Assembly (NCBI GenBank): GCA_009885595.1
Contig: VFKJ01000499.1
Location: 1 to 18,593, forward strand
DNA: 18,593 nucleotides
Direction: 5' to 3'
Source: Myxococcales bacterium
GTDB taxonomy: Bacteria; Myxococcota; Myxococcia; Myxococcales; Myxococcaceae
Position 1 is the first letter of the stretch. Each line of letters starts with the position of its first letter. Shown one piece after another: positions 6,965 through 15,103 of this stretch. Under the pieces are notes generated by a model that saw only the letters and a list, made by a program, of their open reading frames with translations, searched no databases and was not told the origin of the DNA. The position numbers were made by a program, and so were the translations under genes.

Positions 6965-8815
6965 CTAGCGGCCCTTCTGTTCCGGCGACAGCAACTTCAA
7001 CTTCCGCTCGAGATCAGTCTTCTGCGTGGGCCGCTCGGCGTCATCGGGGCTGGCCTGCAGCAGCTCGAGCGAGCGCGAATAGCATTCCTGCGCGCGCGCT
7101 CTTCGACCGAGCTTCGAGCTGACGTCGCCCAGGTGCTCGAAGAGGGTGGCGTCTTCGGGTCCGGCGCCCACGGCGAGTTCCAGCAACTGCGCGCCTTGAT
7201 CGGCGTCGCCCTTCTTGAAGAGCACCCAGCCCAGCGAGTCGAGGAAGGCGGGGCTGTCGGGCCTGAGCTCGAGCGCGCGGCGCACCAGGCGCTCGGCCTC
7301 TTCGAGATCGCCGCCGTTCTGCGCGAGGGTGTAGCCCATGAAGTTGAGCGCGGTGGCGTTCTTCGGATCGCCGTCGAGAATGAGGCGCACCTTCTCGACG
7401 GCGCGCGTCCACTCGCCCTTCTTCTCGTGCACCGAGGCCAGCGCGAAGAGCAGCGCCTCGTCACGGGGCGCGCGCGCCAGGGCCCCGTTGAGCAACGCCA
7501 CCGCGTCCTGCAGGCGGTTCTGGCGGCCGTAGAACCCGGCGAGCGCTTCCAGCAGCTCGGTGCTGGCGCCCTGCCCCATCGCCCTCACCAGCGTCGCTTC
7601 CGCGTCCTTGAGCTGGCCGGCGCGCTCCTGGGTGCGCGAGATCGCCGGGTCCACCCCCACCAGCTCGGCCTTCTCTTCCTTCACCTTGAGCAGCACCTCG
7701 AGCGCGGCCTTGTGCTGGCCCAGCTGCGAGAGGCACAGGCCCCGGTGCAGCCGCGCCTCGTAGCTGACGTCTCCCAGCCCCCGGGGCACCGCGTCGAACG
7801 CCTCGGCCGCCTTCTGGAAATCGCGCACCCGCTCGCGCACCAGGCCCGCATAGAAGTGCAGCCGCGGCTCCTGCCCCGCACCGCGCGCCTGATCGAGCAC
7901 CTCGGCGGCGAGCTGCAGCTGGTGCGCGGCGAGGTAGCTGAAGGACACCTTCACGGCGATCTCTGGGTCGCGGCCCTGCGCGAGCACCTGGTCGAAGTAG
8001 GCGCGCGCGTCGGCCACCTTCTTGAGCCGCAGCGCCAGGCGCCCGGAGTTGAGCAGCACGTCGCGGTTGTCGGGATCGTGCTCGAGGGCCTGCTCCCACG
8101 CCTCGAGCGCCCTGGGCAGTTTCCCGGCGGTCTCGTGGATCCGCCCCAGCGCGCTCCAGGACTCGATGTCGCCGGGATCGCGCTCGACCGCGCGCTGCAG
8201 CAGCTTCTCCGCCTTCGCGTCATTGCGCTCGGCCAGCGCCAGCCCCAGGCGACGAAAGCCCACCGGCTCGCCCGGCACCGCGGCGCCCAGCTCTTCCACC
8301 ACCTTCACCGCGTCGTCGACCCGGCCCTGATCGAGCCAGAGCTGCGTGAGCACCAGGTAGGCGTCGGCATCGGTGGGGCGCAGCTTGATCGCGCGCATCA
8401 GGTGCGTGCGCGCGCGGGTGGTCTTCTGGCCCTCGTAGAGCACCCGCCCCATCAGCAGCTGGGCGGGCTGATAGTCGGGGAAGCGCTCGATCACGCGCTT
8501 GAGCTGCAGCTCGGCCCGATCGAGCTCGGAGCTGCGCGCGTATTGTTCGGCCAGCTCCGTCATCAGGTAGGCGTTGCTGTCGTCGGACGCGAGCGCCAGT
8601 CGCAGCTCGTCGAGCGCCACCTTGTGATCGCCGTCGTGGTGCGCGAGCCGGGCGCGAAGAAAGTGCGCGTAGCTGGCGGCCGAAGGAAACGCAGCCCCCG
8701 TCTCGTCGGTGGGCACGCCCATCGCTTCCCGCATCGCCGACAGGTCGACCGTGGGGCGCTTGGGGGCCGCCCCCAGCGCGGAGGCGGAGAGCAGCGCCAG
8801 CCAGACCCATCTCAA
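6965..8815 (-). CDS. Exported TPR-repeat protein
   Basis: The start chosen is a TTG at 8815 whose last bases overlap the kinase stop (TTGA). GAGAGG lies 8 bases upstream, and the first residues then form a clean Sec signal, MRWVWLALLSASALGAA. A longer in-frame extension into the kinase gene would hide this signal and is rejected. The 616-residue product is nearly all tetratricopeptide repeats from about residue 40 to 600, perhaps fifteen of them. The C-terminal block (LNFMGYTLAQNGGDLEEAE, LDSLGWVLFKKGDADQGAQL, FEHLGDV) is a pattern seen in many exported proteobacterial TPR proteins. No lipobox cysteine is present, so it should be periplasmic or secreted. It is probably a protein-interaction scaffold; partners are unknown. 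It is coupled to the hybrid kinase upstream. Confidence 0.88.
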   Translation of the reverse strand: MRWVWLALLSASALGAAPKRPTVDLSAMREAMGVPTDETGAAFPSAASYAHFLRARLAHHDGDHKVALDELRLALASDDSNAYLMTELAEQYARSSELDRAELQLKRVIERFPDYQPAQLLMGRVLYEGQKTTRARTHLMRAIKLRPTDADAYLVLTQLWLDQGRVDDAVKVVEELGAAVPGEPVGFRRLGLALAERNDAKAEKLLQRAVERDPGDIESWSALGRIHETAGKLPRALEAWEQALEHDPDNRDVLLNSGRLALRLKKVADARAYFDQVLAQGRDPEIAVKVSFSYLAAHQLQLAAEVLDQARGAGQEPRLHFYAGLVRERVRDFQKAAEAFDAVPRGLGDVSYEARLHRGLCLSQLGQHKAALEVLLKVKEEKAELVGVDPAISRTQERAGQLKDAEATLVRAMGQGASTELLEALAGFYGRQNRLQDAVALLNGALARAPRDEALLFALASVHEKKGEWTRAVEKVRLILDGDPKNATALNFMGYTLAQNGGDLEEAERLVRRALELRPDSPAFLDSLGWVLFKKGDADQGAQLLELAVGAGPEDATLFEHLGDVSSKLGRRARAQECYSRSLELLQASPDDAERPTQKTDLERKLKLLSPEQKGR

Positions 8816-11133
8816 GCGAGCAGCCTCTCGAGGAGCAGCTCGGCCCCGCCCTCGAGATCGCGCACGTCGCCCAGGCGCGAGCGGTAGGGGACGCGCTCGT
8901 CGGCCAGCAGCCCCACCAGGCGGCCGATCAGCGCCTGCGCCACCTCGGGCGCGGTCTCGGGCATCACCACCACGAAGACGCCGTTGCCGAGGTGCCCCAC
9001 GCAGTCGGGCGACTTGAGCTCCTTGCGGATCACCGCGGCGCACCGGCCCACCGTCTCGGGCGAGGGCGAGAGCGGCTTGAGCACCGCCAACGCGATCGGC
9101 CGGCCGTAGCGGGCGCTGCGGCTGATCTCCTGCTCGAGCAGGTTCGCCACGCCGATGTGATCGTAGAGGCCGGTCTCGGCGTCGTTGCCCGGGCCCACCC
9201 TCAGCGGCCGGCCCCGGCTGCGCTGCACGGCGGCCTGCACGCGGGCGAGCAGCACGCTGGGCGGCAGGGGCTTGGCCACGAAGTCGGCCGCGCCCAGCTC
9301 GGCGGGGCGAATGCGCTCGGGCAGCTCGGGCCGCGAGGAGAGGAGGATCACCGGGATGTGTTCGGTCTCCGGCCGCGACTGCAGCTCGCGCAGCGCATCG
9401 AGCCCGTCCCGGTTCGGCATGAACACGTCCATGATGATCACGTCGGGCTGCAATGCGCGCGCCCGCGCCACCGCCTCGTCACCGTCGCGGGCGAGCTCCA
9501 CCCGGTAATGGCCCGAGAGCCCCATGGTCGCGATGCGGCTGAAGATGGGGTCGTCATCAACGAGGAGCACCAGGGGCTCGCTCTTGTGAGTGGGTGGGGC
9601 TTTGTGCTGGCCGGTGGGCATCGGGAGCGTGAACGCGAAGATCGCGCCGCCATCGGCGGGCGCCTCTGCCCAGATTTCGCCGCCGTGGCGCTCGACGAGG
9701 TCGCGGCAGATGGACAGGCCCAGGCCGTTCGAGTGCTCGAAGGCGAGCAGCACCTCGTTGGGGTCTTCCACCCGGCCGTCGTCGCGCACCTCGATCAACG
9801 CCACGTCGCCGTCGGGCCGCTTGCGCAGGCGGGCCCGCACCACCACTTCCTTCGCGCCCCGGGAGTGCGTCAGCGCGTTGGTGATCAGGTTCTGCAGCAC
9901 CTGGCGGATCTTCTGGTCGTCGGCGAAGACGTCGAGGCTCAGGGGCGTCTCGGCGCGCAGGAAGAGCCCCTTTTCCCCCGCGAGGATCTGCAGCTCGCGG
10001 GTGGCGTCCTGGCAGGCCTCGCTCACGTCGAAGACGCGGGAGAAGAGGGCGATGCGGCCATCGGAGCCGCGCGCCTGGTCGAGCAGGCTCTCCACCAACG
10101 AAAGCACCTTCTTGCCCGCGCGGTTGATGGCCTCGGAGCTGGCGCGCTGCGTGGTCGAGAGCATCGAATCGGTGATCAGCAGGTGCGCGTAGCCCAGCAG
10201 CACGTTGAGCGGCGCGCGCAGGTCGTGGCTGAGCACCGCCATGATCTCGTTCTTCTTCCGATCGAGCGCGCGCAGCCGGTTGTTGGCCTCGACCAGCTCC
10301 TTGTAGCGCTCGACGTAGGCGTCCTGCAGGGCCTCCTGGGAACGCGCGGCGGTGGCGTGAACCTGCTGGCGCTCGATGGCGTTGGCCAGGGCGACGCCCA
10401 CGGCCTGGAGGAAGTCGAGCTCTTCCTGCGTGAGCGCCTGCTTGCGGCGCACCACCAGCGCGGCGATCTCCCGCACCTCGGCGCTCAGCGGCACCACCCA
10501 GCCGCCGTCGGTCTGCACCGGCTGCGCGGTCTCGAGCGCGCGACGGAAGGTGGGGGCCACCGCGAGATCGATGGGCGTGCGCTCGTCTTCGTCGATGAGC
10601 GCGGCGCGCGAGGTCACCCCGCCCTGCACCTGCAGCACCGCCACCCGCTCGCAGCCCAGCCCCTCGCTCATGCGCCCCGACACCATGCGCAGCAGGGCTT
10701 CGATGGAAGCCCCGGAGACCGAGAGGCGGGTCAGCTCGAGCATCAGCTCGAGGCGCTTGCGCACCAGATCGTCGTGCTCGACGAAGCGGCGCGCCTTGAG
10801 GCTGGCCGCCAGCTGGCGCTCCAGGCCCTCGAACGACTCCGCCACGCCGTCGACGTCGAGGCGCTGCAGCGACGCGCGCCAGCCCTCGGTGCCGTCGATG
10901 AGCACCGGCACCCGCCGCAGCTCGGGGCGCTTGCGCACCTCGGCGAGCAGCGTGGGGGCCACCCGCGCGGTCGAGGCGAGCACCACGCAGTCGGGCCGCT
11001 GCCTGGCGTCACGTCGCTCGAGCGCAGCCGAGCCGATGGCCGTCTCGCAGTCGTAGCCCCGCGCCTCCAGCCTGGAGACGATGGAGTCCGCTCTACTGCC
11101 AAGGATGAGCACACGGCCTGCGACGTTCACCAC
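8812..11133 (-). CDS. Cytoplasmic hybrid histidine kinase with pseudo-receiver, GAF, kinase, receiver and degenerate GGDEF
   Basis: The 773-residue protein reads, in order: a receiver-like domain (about 5-115) lacking the acidic pocket and phospho-Asp; a GAF-like sensor domain (about 125-255); a coiled coil (about 262-295); HisKA with phospho-His303 in SHDLRAPLN; an ATPase domain with Asn419 and GLGLSI at 470-475; a receiver with LLVDDD at 523-528, Asp569 and Lys621; and a GGDEF-fold tail where the signature reads GNGVF (716-720). There is no membrane segment. The ATPase domain has DDGRV in place of the usual DxGxG and a very short lid (AFEHSNGLGL), so ATP turnover may be weak. The start is a tandem GTG GTG at 11133. 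No separate response regulator gene is adjacent; the TPR gene follows with a 4-base overlap. The signal sensed is unknown. Confidence 0.93.
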   Translation of the reverse strand: MVNVAGRVLILGSRADSIVSRLEARGYDCETAIGSAALERRDARQRPDCVVLASTARVAPTLLAEVRKRPELRRVPVLIDGTEGWRASLQRLDVDGVAESFEGLERQLAASLKARRFVEHDDLVRKRLELMLELTRLSVSGASIEALLRMVSGRMSEGLGCERVAVLQVQGGVTSRAALIDEDERTPIDLAVAPTFRRALETAQPVQTDGGWVVPLSAEVREIAALVVRRKQALTQEELDFLQAVGVALANAIERQQVHATAARSQEALQDAYVERYKELVEANNRLRALDRKKNEIMAVLSHDLRAPLNVLLGYAHLLITDSMLSTTQRASSEAINRAGKKVLSLVESLLDQARGSDGRIALFSRVFDVSEACQDATRELQILAGEKGLFLRAETPLSLDVFADDQKIRQVLQNLITNALTHSRGAKEVVVRARLRKRPDGDVALIEVRDDGRVEDPNEVLLAFEHSNGLGLSICRDLVERHGGEIWAEAPADGGAIFAFTLPMPTGQHKAPPTHKSEPLVLLVDDDPIFSRIATMGLSGHYRVELARDGDEAVARARALQPDVIIMDVFMPNRDGLDALRELQSRPETEHIPVILLSSRPELPERIRPAELGAADFVAKPLPPSVLLARVQAAVQRSRGRPLRVGPGNDAETGLYDHIGVANLLEQEISRSARYGRPIALAVLKPLSPSPETVGRCAAVIRKELKSPDCVGHLGNGVFVVVMPETAPEVAQALIGRLVGLLADERVPYRSRLGDVRDLEGGAELLLERLLA

Positions 11134-11247
11134 AGATCCACTCTAAGTCAGCGACTCTGCTTTCGCCCACCGCGCCTGCGGGGAGGCTGGTGAAATCTGC
11201 GATGGCCCTGACCATGTCGGGTACAGTGCGCGGGGTCGCAAGCCCAC
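11134..11247. promoter_or_regulatory. Divergent intergenic region between kinase and OmpA genes
   Basis: This 114-base gap must hold promoters for both directions. On the plus strand a -10-like TACAGT lies at 11222-11227, about 20 bases before the first ATG, but no matching -35 is evident. On the minus strand nothing close to a housekeeping or sigma-54 promoter could be recognised. No strong hairpin or long repeat was found. The region is identified by gene layout rather than by motifs. Confidence 0.4.
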
Positions 11248-13416
11248 ATGGTCCCCATGCACCGCACTCTGATCTCCGTCGCCGTCCTGGTCGCCGCCTC
11301 CGCCCTCGCGCAAACCGGGGATGAGTGGAGCACTTTCCCCCCAGCGCCGGCGACCACGCCGAAGCCAGCCGACCCGCCTCCGCCGAAGGTCGAGCCGAAG
11401 CCCGCTCCCCCGCCGGTGGTGACCCCGAAGGCGACCCCGCCCGCCGCGCCGCCCGCGCCCAAGCCGGTGCCGGTCCCGGTCGATGCCGGCGTGCCCGCGG
11501 CGCGCGATGCCGGAGTGGACGACGCCGACACGCGCCTCATCTCGCAGAAGGAGCGCTACCTCGCGGGCACCGAGCCGCACAGCCCCTCGACCTGGGGCAA
11601 GGCGTGGAACGCCCCTGAGAACGGGCGGGTCACCGTGGGCCAGGTGGGCATCGGCACCGCCTTCGTGCCCAGCGCGCGCCTCGGCCCTCAGGGCGTGGTG
11701 CGCATCTCGATGCTCGGTGAGTACTTCAACCAGATCGACTTCCCCGTTCGCTCTGCCCAGAACATCCGCTCGGCGGTGACGTTCGCGGCGAGCTTCCAGC
11801 CCTTCGAGTGGGGCGAGATCTTCGTCTCCTACGGCGCCGCGGCGAACAGCAACAACCGCACCTCGCCCAACCTCATCCAGGCGCTGGGCGATCTGGCCTT
11901 CGGCCTCAAGGCGTCCCGCCACTGGGGCAAGGGTTTCCACGCGGGCGTCGATCTTCGCCTGCTCACCTTCTCGGGCGTGGGCAACCAGGGCGTCGATCGC
12001 TTCGCGGTCGGCTTCAAGCCCACCCTGCTGGCGACCTACGACTTCCGCCAGCTCTCCGCCTCGGCCCCCTTCATCTTCACCGCGAACCTGGGCTTCACCC
12101 TGGACACCACGGCGAACCTGGTGACCAACCAGCGCCTCAACGCGTCGGAAGAGTTCGCGCTCAACGTCAACCGCTACAACCGGTTCAACTTCAACCTCTC
12201 GCTCGAGCTGCCCTTCCCCATCGTCACCCCGTTCTTCGAGTACACGCTGGCCTCTCCGCTGGGCGTGCCCAACAACGAGCTGACCGGGCCCGATGGCCGC
12301 TTCATCAACGCCTCGTCGGCGATGGCGCAGGTGCTGGGCCTGGGCCTCAAGGTCACCGCGGTGAAGGATCTGACGCTGCTGACCGGGGTGAACCTGGGCC
12401 TGGCGCGCTCGGTCGGCCTGGGCGTGCCGGGCACCCCGCCCTGGAACTTCTATTTCGGCGCGGCGTTCGCGATCGACCCCTTCCAGCGCGGCGAGACGAA
12501 GTTCGTCGAGACGATCCGCGAGCGGAAGCTGGAGATCGCCAAGGCGCCCCCGCCGGTGCGCGTGGAAGGCACCGTCACCGACCTCGAGACCAAGAAGCCG
12601 CTGCCCGGGGTGATCGTCGCCATCGCGGGCGTGAAGCCCTCGGCCACCAACGATCAGGGCCAGTACGAGTCGCTGCCGGTGAGCGCGAAGAGCGTGAAGC
12701 TCACCATCGCGCGCGATGGCTACAAGGCGGTGGAGCGCGAGGTGGCGATGGACGCCGCCAGGCCCACCAGGCTCGACGTGGCGCTCGAGCCCGACGTGAA
12801 GAAGGCGACCTTCGAGGTGACCGCGGCCGCCGGCAAGAAGCCCGTGAAGGCCGAGATCGCCTTCACCGGCGCGGCCGAGTCGAAGCTGCAGACCACCGAC
12901 ACCGGCGCACCGGCGACGGTCGAGCTGCCCGCGGGCACCTACACCATCACCGCCGCCGCCGAGGGCTACCTGGCGCAGACCCGCGACGTGCAGGTGCTGC
13001 CGGGCAGCAAGCTGGTGGTGGCGTTCGAGCTGGTGGCGTCTCCCAAGAAGGTCCTGGTGATCTTCAAGGGCGACAAGATCGAGATCCTCCAGCAGGTGCA
13101 CTTCGCCAGCGGCAAGTCCACCATCCTCCCGGAGTCGTTCAACCTGCTGCAGCAGGTGGTCGACGCGATCATCAAGAACAACGTGAAGCGGGTGCGGGTG
13201 GACGGTCACACCGACAACCGCGGGGCGAAGCCGGCCAACCAGAAGCTGTCGGAGGACCGCGCACGGAGTGTGATGGAGTACCTGGTCGCACAGGGCCTCC
13301 CGAAGGAACGGCTGGAGTCGATGGGCTATGGTGACTCGAAACCCATTGCACCGAACCTGACCGCGCGGGGCCGCGAACTCAATCGCCGCGTGGAATTCAT
13401 CGTCCTGGAGAAGTGA
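11248..13416 (+). CDS. OmpA-family outer-membrane protein with carboxypeptidase-regulatory-like domain
   Basis: The 722-residue protein begins with a Sec signal ending near SALAQ (about residue 22). An in-frame ATG at 11257 gives a tidier signal, MHRTLISVAVLVAASALA, and may be the true start; neither has a strong ribosome site. Next come a Pro-rich linker (about 30-78), a beta-rich region with alternating hydrophobic strands and terminal aromatics (about 125-410) that looks like an outer-membrane barrel, a carboxypeptidase-regulatory-like beta-sandwich (about 437-515, VEGTVTDLETKKPLPGVIV), a second PEGA-like sandwich (about 518-595) and an OmpA C-terminal domain (about 600-722). The peptidoglycan-binding pair is present: Asp656 in GHTDNRG and Arg671 in LSEDRARS. 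It likely links the outer membrane to the wall. It is coupled to the next lipoprotein gene. Confidence 0.9.
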   Translation: MVPMHRTLISVAVLVAASALAQTGDEWSTFPPAPATTPKPADPPPPKVEPKPAPPPVVTPKATPPAAPPAPKPVPVPVDAGVPAARDAGVDDADTRLISQKERYLAGTEPHSPSTWGKAWNAPENGRVTVGQVGIGTAFVPSARLGPQGVVRISMLGEYFNQIDFPVRSAQNIRSAVTFAASFQPFEWGEIFVSYGAAANSNNRTSPNLIQALGDLAFGLKASRHWGKGFHAGVDLRLLTFSGVGNQGVDRFAVGFKPTLLATYDFRQLSASAPFIFTANLGFTLDTTANLVTNQRLNASEEFALNVNRYNRFNFNLSLELPFPIVTPFFEYTLASPLGVPNNELTGPDGRFINASSAMAQVLGLGLKVTAVKDLTLLTGVNLGLARSVGLGVPGTPPWNFYFGAAFAIDPFQRGETKFVETIRERKLEIAKAPPPVRVEGTVTDLETKKPLPGVIVAIAGVKPSATNDQGQYESLPVSAKSVKLTIARDGYKAVEREVAMDAARPTRLDVALEPDVKKATFEVTAAAGKKPVKAEIAFTGAAESKLQTTDTGAPATVELPAGTYTITAAAEGYLAQTRDVQVLPGSKLVVAFELVASPKKVLVIFKGDKIEILQQVHFASGKSTILPESFNLLQQVVDAIIKNNVKRVRVDGHTDNRGAKPANQKLSEDRARSVMEYLVAQGLPKERLESMGYGDSKPIAPNLTARGRELNRRVEFIVLEK

Positions 13417-15044
13417 TGAATCGCTCAGCTGCCGGGGTGCTCCTCGTGGTGGTCGCCATCACCACGGGGTGCCCTGTCGAGACACCCCCGCCGCCGCCGC
13501 CCAACCCTCCGAACGTGTTCCTGACGATGGACGAGGCGAACGTCATCGGGGACGCGGTGCGCGGCAAGGTGAACGTCAGCGGCTGCAAGAACGTCGCGCA
13601 GGTGCAGCTGCTGCAGGGCGACAACGACAGCTTCGTGATGGATCTGAACTACACCAAGAGCCCCACGGACTTCGTGGTGACGCCGGGGTTCTTCTCCACC
13701 CTCTACCCGCGCACGGGCATCGCCGCCTCGCTCACCCTGAAGGCCAAGGTGGTGTGTGACGACGGGCGCACCCGCACCTCGCAGCCGGTGGGCGTCTCGT
13801 TCTTCCCCATCGCTGCCCGCTTCAAGACCGCCACCGGCGAGCAGATCGTGACGGACAACTTCATCGCCGAAGGCGGGCTGGGCGGCACGCCCAACACCTT
13901 CCTGGGCTGCGCGCTGACCACCACCGGCACCATGCTGGCGCGGGTGAACCTTCGCGGCGAGGTGGTGGCCTTCAACGACCGCATCCCCTTCACCTGCACG
14001 CTGGCCACCGAGATCAGCGAGCTCAGCACGGTCACCGGCACCCGCTGGGTGTTCGAGCCCGAGCAGGGCGCCTACGCGATCAACTCGGCGCTCCAGATTC
14101 AGCGCGTGTACACCAACACGAAGAGCAAGCGCCTGGGGGTGGGCAAGAAGGGCTCGGCGGTGTTGTGGGTCGACGAGAGTGGCACGAGCAATCGGATCGT
14201 GAAGCTCGACCCAACGCCTTCCTCCACCAACGAGTGGCAAACCGAGTTCCTCGGCATCATGAACTCCACCCCGCTGATCGACGACGGGGCAGGCAACTCG
14301 GTCTGGGTGACCCGGTGGATGTTCGACCTCGGCACCAAGCGGGCCGACATCATCCCCTGGCAGTACGATCTGAACACGGGCGCTGTGCGCAACGGGGTGG
14401 TGAACGGGCTGCCGGCGGTCATCTACACGCAGCAGTACCCCGTCACTGAAACCAGCATGCCCATCATGCCGGAAGGGGTGTTCAGCGCCGACGGTGCCTT
14501 CTTCACCTTCCCGGTGATCTCGCTGAGCGCGCGGAGCAGCGTGATCGTCTCGTGCTCCACCGGCCCCGGGCTGTGTGCGGGCAACGCGCAGCACTGGATC
14601 ACCAACCCCTTCGACGGAATCCTGCGGGCGGTGGTGCCCTTCTCCAACGGCAACCTCTACGCGGCGATCGGGCCCTACGCGGTGTACTTCCTGAGCGGCC
14701 AGCTCGGCACCGTGCAGAACCTCGACGAGCAGCCGCTGCGACCGGCGGGCAGCCAGATCGTGGTGGGCGTGCAGCCCGGCGCCGGCACCGACTTCTACAT
14801 CCTCACCGGGCCGGACTTCGGCGCGGGGGCGGGCTCGTTTGCGTCCGAGATCATCGGCACCGAGGCTCCGGCGGCAGGAGAGCTGTGGCGGCTCACCTGG
14901 GGCAGCGGCGAGTCATCGGCCAACGCGATGTACATGGGCATCGATGACGCGCAACAGGCGTGGATCCGCGTGGGCACCGACCTCATCAAGCCGTTGCCGA
15001 ACTCCGAGTACCGGATGGCGCGCGGCCCGACCGTCATTCCTTAA
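13416..15044 (+). CDS. Predicted surface lipoprotein of unknown function
   Basis: I do not recognise a family. The ATG shares one base with the OmpA-gene stop (TGATG), with GGAG 7 bases upstream, and is preferred to the GTG three bases earlier. The 542-residue product starts MNRSAAGVLLVVVAITTGC, a lipoprotein signal with Cys19, followed by a run of six prolines. The rest is beta-rich with many Gly, Thr, Ser and aromatic residues and only a few cysteines, and no membrane segment. Short repeated strand-turn patterns suggest an all-beta, perhaps propeller-like fold, but no named repeat is clear. Tight coupling to the OmpA-like gene suggests the two work together at the outer membrane. It ends at TAA, just before the convergent hairpin. 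Confidence 0.85.
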   Translation: MNRSAAGVLLVVVAITTGCPVETPPPPPPNPPNVFLTMDEANVIGDAVRGKVNVSGCKNVAQVQLLQGDNDSFVMDLNYTKSPTDFVVTPGFFSTLYPRTGIAASLTLKAKVVCDDGRTRTSQPVGVSFFPIAARFKTATGEQIVTDNFIAEGGLGGTPNTFLGCALTTTGTMLARVNLRGEVVAFNDRIPFTCTLATEISELSTVTGTRWVFEPEQGAYAINSALQIQRVYTNTKSKRLGVGKKGSAVLWVDESGTSNRIVKLDPTPSSTNEWQTEFLGIMNSTPLIDDGAGNSVWVTRWMFDLGTKRADIIPWQYDLNTGAVRNGVVNGLPAVIYTQQYPVTETSMPIMPEGVFSADGAFFTFPVISLSARSSVIVSCSTGPGLCAGNAQHWITNPFDGILRAVVPFSNGNLYAAIGPYAVYFLSGQLGTVQNLDEQPLRPAGSQIVVGVQPGAGTDFYILTGPDFGAGAGSFASEIIGTEAPAAGELWRLTWGSGESSANAMYMGIDDAQQAWIRVGTDLIKPLPNSEYRMARGPTVIP

Positions 15045-15055
15045 GCCTCCTGTCT

Positions 15056-15090
15056 CCCTCTCCCCGCGGGGGAGAGGGTTGGGGAGAGGG
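15056..15090. terminator. Strong convergent hairpin with a duplicated right arm
   Basis: CCCTCTCCCC (15056-15065) pairs perfectly over 10 bases with GGGGAGAGGG (15069-15078) around a GCG loop. The right arm is repeated exactly at 15081-15090 after TT, so two alternative hairpins are possible. It lies in the 59-base gap between two converging genes and, being symmetric, could end transcripts from both sides, although no long U-run follows. A weaker GGCTGA/TCAGCC pair (15089-15094 and 15104-15109) sits next to it. Similar C/T-rich, G/A-rich palindromes occur as dispersed intergenic elements in several GC-rich bacteria. Confidence 0.6.
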
Positions 15091-15103
15091 CTGACGTCCT
15101 CCC

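Noticed and set aside
6869..11193. Very long plus-strand open frames opposite the TPR and kinase genes
   Set aside because: They have no recognisable domain and the opposite strand carries clear motifs throughout, so they are shadows.
11180..11215. Possible sigma-54 promoter (GG...GC) for the kinase gene
   Set aside because: The spacing between GG and GC is one base too long and the surrounding consensus is poor.
11143..13209. 688-codon minus-strand open frame opposite the OmpA gene
   Set aside because: Its product is a His/Arg/Leu/Gly-rich string with no motif, while the plus strand has a signal peptide and OmpA domain.
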